Of a stretch of DNA of 44,337 nt, positions 40,622 through 44,337 are shown piece by piece. The stretch covers positions 1-44,337 of the forward strand of contig CABPCP010000023.1 of assembly GCA_902406105.1 (NCBI GenBank). The letters run 5' to 3'. This DNA comes from an uncultured Mordavella sp. GTDB taxonomy: Bacteria > Bacillota > Clostridia > Lachnospirales > Lachnospiraceae. Under the pieces are notes generated by a model. The model was not told the origin of the DNA, made no database searches, and was given only the letters and a program-made list of their open reading frames with translations. Every line of letters starts with the position of its first letter. The first letter of the stretch is position 1. Position numbers and translations under genes: made by a program.

Positions 40622-41296
40622 ATGTACAAGATTTTGATCGTGGAAGACGACAGGACTATCGCGGAAAATTTGGCGGCCCATCTGCGGCGGTGGAACTATG
40701 AAGTGGAGTATGCGGAAGATTTTAAAAATGTAATGGAGCAGTTTGGGAGATTTGAGCCCCAACTGGTCCTGCTGGATATCGTACTGCCATTCTATAACGG
40801 GTTCTACTGGTGTCAGGAGATCCGCAAACTTTCCAATGTGCCGATCATTTTCTTATCTTCTGCCAATGATAATATGAATATTGTGATGGCCATGAACATG
40901 GGCGGGGACGAATTTATTGAGAAACCTTTTGACCTGGGCGTGGTGACGGCGAAGATACAGGCGGTCCTGCGCAGAGTTTATTCTCTTCAGGGAGCAGTCA
41001 ATATTATGGACTATCAGGGGCTTCTTCTGAATCTGGGCGATGCTACGGTGACTTTCCAGGGGGAAAAGCTGGAGCTGACGAAAAATGAGTTTCGTATTTT
41101 GCAGATCTTAATGGAAAACGCGGAGAAAATCGTTTCCAGAGACGAGATCATCGCAAGACTTTGGGAGAGCGACGAATTTATCGATGACAATACTCTTACG
41201 GTCAACGTGGCAAGGCTTCGGAAGAAACTGGAGAGCCTGGGGGCAAAAGACCTGATCCGGACGAAAAAGGGCGTTGGATACTTTCTGAAAGCATAA
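40622..41296 (+). CDS. OmpR-family response regulator, BceR-like
   Basis: A 224-residue transcriptional regulator. The receiver domain (1-118) has the acidic pocket E8-D9-D10, phospho-acceptor D52 and K101 in FIEKPFD. The winged-helix DNA-binding domain (about 130-224) contains LTKNEFRILQIL and DDNTLTVNVARLRKKL. The sequence LLDIVLPFYNGFYWCQEIRKLS is typical of the BceR/VirR subgroup that partners with BceS-type kinases and ABC transporters against antimicrobial peptides. The ATG at 40622 is 8 nt after GGGAG; the frame continues upstream to 40496 without a site. The kinase gene does not follow directly: a dipeptidase gene lies between them. Confidence 0.92.
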   Translation: MYKILIVEDDRTIAENLAAHLRRWNYEVEYAEDFKNVMEQFGRFEPQLVLLDIVLPFYNGFYWCQEIRKLSNVPIIFLSSANDNMNIVMAMNMGGDEFIEKPFDLGVVTAKIQAVLRRVYSLQGAVNIMDYQGLLLNLGDATVTFQGEKLELTKNEFRILQILMENAEKIVSRDEIIARLWESDEFIDDNTLTVNVARLRKKLESLGAKDLIRTKKGVGYFLKA

Positions 41297-41347
41297 AAAG
41301 ACGAAAAGATAAACGGACGAAAAGATCAGACAAGGAGGACGGAGCAT

Positions 41348-42826
41348 ATGAACCGGACAGATGGAGATAAGGAGAAATTATTATATTTTTTCCGTGAGAT
41401 CAGCAAAATTCCAAGGGGATCTGGAAATGAGGAACAGATCGGAAAGTATCTGGAAGATTTTGCCCAAAAGAGAGGGCTTTGGTGTTATAGGGACGAACTC
41501 CATAATGTGGTGATCAAAAAAGTCGGGAGCAAAGGGGCGGAAGATCTGCCGCCAGTTATGCTTCAGGGCCATACGGATATGGTATGTGAGAAACGCAGGG
41601 AAGTAAAACATGATTTTGCCAGAGAGGGGATTTCCCTGGTGGAGGAAGACGGCCTTCTGAAAGCGGACGGAACAACTTTGGGAGCGGACAACGGGGCGGC
41701 GATAGCCGCTATGCTGGCAGTGCTGGATGACGGCGCGCTCATCCATCCTCCGCTGGAATGTGTGTTTACCGCTCAGGAAGAGGTGGGACTGATCGGGGCA
41801 AATGGGCTGGACAAGTCACTGATCCAGGCCAGGACCATGATCAACATGGATTCGGAGGAAGAAGGCACAGCCACTGTAAGCTGCGCCGGCGGACTGCATC
41901 TGGAACTGATCCGGCCGGCAAACTGGGAGCGGAAGACAGGAACCCTGCTGCGTCTTGAGATCTCCGGCCTTATGGGAGGTCATTCGGGGATGGATATTGG
42001 CAAAGAGCGGCAGAACGCCAACCGGCTGATGGCCCGTCTGATCCATCCGTTTTTGGAAGCCCCGGAGGGGACGAAAAGGGAAGGAAAATTTCAGGGAAGG
42101 CTTGCGAATTTCCAGGGAGGCGATAAGGAGAACGCCATTCCGCGGGAATGTGCGGCGGCGCTGATTTTTGCGCGGTCAGAGGAAGCAGAGCAGGCGAAGG
42201 AATTTTGCAAGACTAAGATCCGGATGCTGCAAGAGGAATTGTCCGGGGAAGAACCAGGTTTTACCTGTCAAGTAACTGTGGAGCAGGAAAAGGAGGGACC
42301 GGTACTTTCAGCGGAAGATGGAAGGGCATTTGTGGAAGCCGTCTATCTGGCGCCCAATGGGGTGCAGAAGCGCAGTCTCAGTCTAGAAGGATTTGTGGTG
42401 GCTTCCACCAATCTGGCAGCGGCAAGGACAGAGGAAGAATCTCTGCGGATCATCTTTTCCCCCAGATCCTCGGTGGATTCGATCCAGGAAGAAATAAAAG
42501 AGAAACTGACAGTTCTTGGCGCTGTCTTTGGATTCGCGGCAGAGATAAGCGGAGTTTATCCGGGGTGGGCTTACCGGGAAGATTCCAAGATCCGTCGGAT
42601 TTTCCAGGAAAGTTATCAGGCCCTGTTCGGGAAAGAGCTGAAGATCGAGGGCATCCACGCGGGATTGGAATGCGGCTTATTTTGCCAGGCTATTCCAGAA
42701 TTGGACTGTATCGCGGTAGGCCCGGATATCCGGAACTGCCATACGCCGGAAGAATCCTTGTCTTTAGAATCCTTTGAACGATTTTACCGGCTGATCAGGG
42801 ATGTGCTGAAACGATTGACGTCTTAA
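41348..42826 (+). CDS. pepD: Aminoacyl-histidine dipeptidase, PepD type (M20)
   Basis: A 492-residue cytoplasmic zinc metallopeptidase that cleaves dipeptides such as Xaa-His. Metal and catalytic residues are in the M20 order: H75 and D77 in GHTDMV, D114 in GADNG, E144-E145 in AQEEVG, and D173-like MNMDSEE. The lid/dimerisation segment with GGHSGMDI follows at about 215-222, and the C-terminus IHAGLECGLF carries the last ligand. Length fits E. coli PepD. AAGGAGGA lies 8 nt before the ATG. It sits between a response regulator and its likely kinase, which is unusual. The gene lies 51 nt after the regulator and 11 nt before the kinase, so it is probably part of one transcript. Confidence 0.92.
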   Translation: MNRTDGDKEKLLYFFREISKIPRGSGNEEQIGKYLEDFAQKRGLWCYRDELHNVVIKKVGSKGAEDLPPVMLQGHTDMVCEKRREVKHDFAREGISLVEEDGLLKADGTTLGADNGAAIAAMLAVLDDGALIHPPLECVFTAQEEVGLIGANGLDKSLIQARTMINMDSEEEGTATVSCAGGLHLELIRPANWERKTGTLLRLEISGLMGGHSGMDIGKERQNANRLMARLIHPFLEAPEGTKREGKFQGRLANFQGGDKENAIPRECAAALIFARSEEAEQAKEFCKTKIRMLQEELSGEEPGFTCQVTVEQEKEGPVLSAEDGRAFVEAVYLAPNGVQKRSLSLEGFVVASTNLAAARTEEESLRIIFSPRSSVDSIQEEIKEKLTVLGAVFGFAAEISGVYPGWAYREDSKIRRIFQESYQALFGKELKIEGIHAGLECGLFCQAIPELDCIAVGPDIRNCHTPEESLSLESFERFYRLIRDVLKRLTS

Positions 42827-42837
42827 GGAGAGAAAAA

Positions 42838-43842
42838 ATGAGGATTCTGGGAAGATTTTGCAGGGAACATATCAAGGATATCTGTCTGTACGCAGGATTT
42901 GCGGGCGTTTTTATTGTGGTCTTCTATCTCTATAATATTGAACTGGAAGCGGTAAAGTACGGATTTCTTCTGACGTTTGTCTGGGTGCTTGTATATGGAG
43001 TGGCGGGATTCATCCGATATTATGGAAGACATCGCGCCCTTGTGGAGACAGAGCAGAAGATCATTACAGAGCTGGAAGGCATGCCGGCCCCAGGCACATT
43101 GATCGAAGAAGACTACCAGAATATCCTGCGCAGGCTTTATGAAGATAAACTGGAGATTGAATCCGATATGCGGATTTCCAAGCAGGAGACGGCGGATTAT
43201 TACGGCATGTGGGTTCATCAGATCAAGACGCCTATCGCCGCTATGCGGATACTGCTCCAGTCCTGGGAAGAGGAAGGAGATAAGGAGTCGGCGCTGAGGC
43301 GCGACATGAAGGTGGAACTTTTTAAGATCGAGCAGTATGTAGAAATGGTCCTTCTCTATCTGCGGATGGGGGATATGTCTTCAGATCTTGATTTTCAGGA
43401 ATATCAGCTGGATGACGTGATCCGCCAGGCAATCCGCAAATATTCTAAAATGTTTATTTTAAGGAAGATCAGACTGGACTTTCAAGAAACCGGGAAGCGG
43501 GTGCTGACCGATGAAAAATGGCTGGTCTTTGTGATCGAACAGATTCTTTCTAATGGGTTAAAATATACGAAAAAGGGGAGCATTTCCATCTATATGGAGG
43601 AGGATGCGCTGGTGATCCGGGACACTGGGATCGGAATTTCGCCGGAGGACCTGCCCAGAGTGTTTGAAAAAGGATTTACCGGTTATAACGGGCGCAGAGA
43701 TAAGAAATCTACCGGAATCGGGCTGTATCTGTGCAAATCTATATTGGACCGGCTGGGGCACAAGATTGAGATCCGTTCTCAGGTGGGACAGGGGACCAGC
43801 GTCTATCTGCGGCTGGACCGCGATACCTACCGTCTGGAATAA
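42838..43842 (+). CDS. Sensor histidine kinase, BceS-like
   Basis: A 334-residue membrane kinase. Two close hydrophobic segments (about 15-33 and 42-60) leave almost no outside domain, the 'intramembrane-sensing' layout in which the partner ABC transporter does the sensing. H127 in VHQIKTPIAAMR is the phospho-site. The N-box is NGLKYTKKG, the G1 box is DTGIGIS, the F-box is EKGFTGYNGR, and the G2 box is STGIGLYL. GGAG lies 8 nt before the ATG. A BceR-like box and the start of a BceA-like ATPase gene follow, supporting a Bce-type module. Confidence 0.93.
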   Translation: MRILGRFCREHIKDICLYAGFAGVFIVVFYLYNIELEAVKYGFLLTFVWVLVYGVAGFIRYYGRHRALVETEQKIITELEGMPAPGTLIEEDYQNILRRLYEDKLEIESDMRISKQETADYYGMWVHQIKTPIAAMRILLQSWEEEGDKESALRRDMKVELFKIEQYVEMVLLYLRMGDMSSDLDFQEYQLDDVIRQAIRKYSKMFILRKIRLDFQETGKRVLTDEKWLVFVIEQILSNGLKYTKKGSISIYMEEDALVIRDTGIGISPEDLPRVFEKGFTGYNGRRDKKSTGIGLYLCKSILDRLGHKIEIRSQVGQGTSVYLRLDRDTYRLE

Positions 43843-43847
43843 GAACC

Positions 43848-43861
43848 GTACATTTTTGTAA
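43848..43861 (+). promoter_or_regulatory. BceR-type operator candidate
   Basis: GTACA-TTTT-TGTAA matches the TNACA-N4-TGTAA form I recall for BceR-like regulators at all but the first base. It starts 6 bp after the kinase stop codon. A TATAAT follows at 43915-43920 with a poor -35 (TGGCAG, 43892-43897), a possible promoter for the ABC genes. Confidence 0.5.
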
Positions 43862-43866
43862 GATTG

Positions 43867-43914
43867 AAAGGGAAAATGTAATCCAAATCAATGGCAGTAC
43901 ATTTTCCCTTTTTC
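43867..43914 (+). terminator. Hairpin after kinase gene
   Basis: AAAGGGAAAATGTA (43867-43880) pairs perfectly with TACATTTTCCCTTT (43898-43911) around a 17-nt loop, then more T residues to 43913. It probably ends the regulator-kinase transcript, but overlaps the region where the ABC promoter would be. Confidence 0.7.
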
Positions 43915-43962
43915 TATAATAACCTTGTAATGAAAAAAAGACAAGGAAAGGACGGGAAAAAC

Positions 43963-44337
43963 ATGGCGTTATTGGATGTAAAAAATGTAAAGAAGATATA
44001 TACCACCCGGTTTGGAGGAAACCAGGTAGAGGCGTTAAGAGATGTGAATTTCTCTGTAGAGCCGCGGGAATATGTGGCGATCATGGGAGAGTCTGGCTCC
44101 GGCAAGACCACGCTTTTAAATATTCTGGCGGCGCTGGACCGGCCCACCGGCGGAAAGGTCTATCTGAAAGGGCGGGATTTAAGCAGTGTCAAGGAAAAAG
44201 AGATCGCGGCGTTTCGGAGGCAGAACCTGGGGTTCGTGTTTCAGGACTTTAATCTTTTGGATACGTTTTCTCTTAAGGATAATATCTTCCTGCCGCTGGT
44301 ACTTTCCGGCAGGAAATATCCGGAGATGGAGGAGAAG
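43963..44337 (+). CDS. ABC transporter ATP-binding protein, BceA-like (3' end outside window)
   Basis: The first 125 codons of an ABC ATPase; the frame is open to the last base. Walker A is GESGSGKTT (42-50) and the Q-loop VFQDFNLLD starts near residue 92, the Lol/MacB-type sequence found in BceA/VraD transporters. Residues LLNILAALDRPTGGKVYLKGRDL after Walker A are typical of this group. The ATG follows a GGAAAGGACGGG purine-rich stretch. Adjacent kinase, regulator and box support a peptide-antibiotic detoxification/signal module whose permease (BceB) lies beyond the window. Confidence 0.9.
   Translation, partial: MALLDVKNVKKIYTTRFGGNQVEALRDVNFSVEPREYVAIMGESGSGKTTLLNILAALDRPTGGKVYLKGRDLSSVKEKEIAAFRRQNLGFVFQDFNLLDTFSLKDNIFLPLVLSGRKYPEMEEK

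Overview
The window looks like chromosome from a Gram-positive, spore-forming anaerobe of the Clostridia, most like a member of the Lachnospiraceae. Reasons: strong AGGAGG-type ribosome binding sites, GTG and TTG starts, a tRNA(Trp)-sensing T-box on the trp operon, the Firmicutes gene order rpsB-tsf-pyrH-frr-uppS-cdsA-dxr-rseP, spore/cortex-type wall hydrolases and a BceRS-type two-component system. I saw no phage, plasmid, IS or CRISPR features and no tRNA or rRNA genes. The species is not identified.

Layout. 1-3.6 kb: an XRE regulator divergent from an MFS transporter and an M24 (Xaa-Pro-type) peptidase, probably one peptide-use module. 3.6-8.4 kb, minus strand: trpD-trpC-trpF-trpB-trpA, overlapping genes behind a Trp T-box, without trpE/trpG. 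8.5-10.5 kb: brnQ and a macrodomain protein. 10.6-16.6 kb: an unrecognised anchored protein, a DUF2130 protein, a DUF975/CmpB-like membrane fusion, a tRNA-dihydrouridine synthase and a YbaK/ProX-type deacylase. 16.7-20.1 kb: a CPBP protease and two tandem secreted coiled-coil NlpC/P60 hydrolases. 20.2-28.3 kb: the translation/envelope operon, with an extra membrane gene between tsf and pyrH. 28.4-31.4 kb: a peptidoglycan-binding, perhaps sporulation, protein (minus), a transglutaminase-like protein and a small prepilin peptidase. 31.5-35.9 kb: carA-carB behind an attenuator-like leader. 36.0-39.6 kb: an ECF sigma factor, a membrane protein and an ABC transporter pair. 39.8-44.3 kb: a SleB-type hydrolase, a BceR-like regulator, a PepD dipeptidase, a BceS-like kinase and the start of a BceA-like ATPase that runs off the window.

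The feature I find least explained is a dispersed intergenic repeat of about 60-125 bp, in five copies (1-57, 3571-3630, 11785-11863, 35901-36010, 39580-39705). Each has, or had, a hairpin with a GGACGTAGCC core followed by one or two copies of a GTTTTGCCCTGTACC tail. Three copies keep perfect 20-22 bp arms whose variable bases changed together on both sides. All five copies lie within about 12 nt of a stop codon. The other main leads are regulatory: an rpsB promoter embedded in the preceding terminator hairpin, a structured rpsB leader, the carA leader, a WalR-like box at a wall hydrolase, a BceR-like box at the bceA-like gene, and twin operator-like palindromes at 10.5 kb. All function calls are from reading sequence and remembered family features; no search was run.
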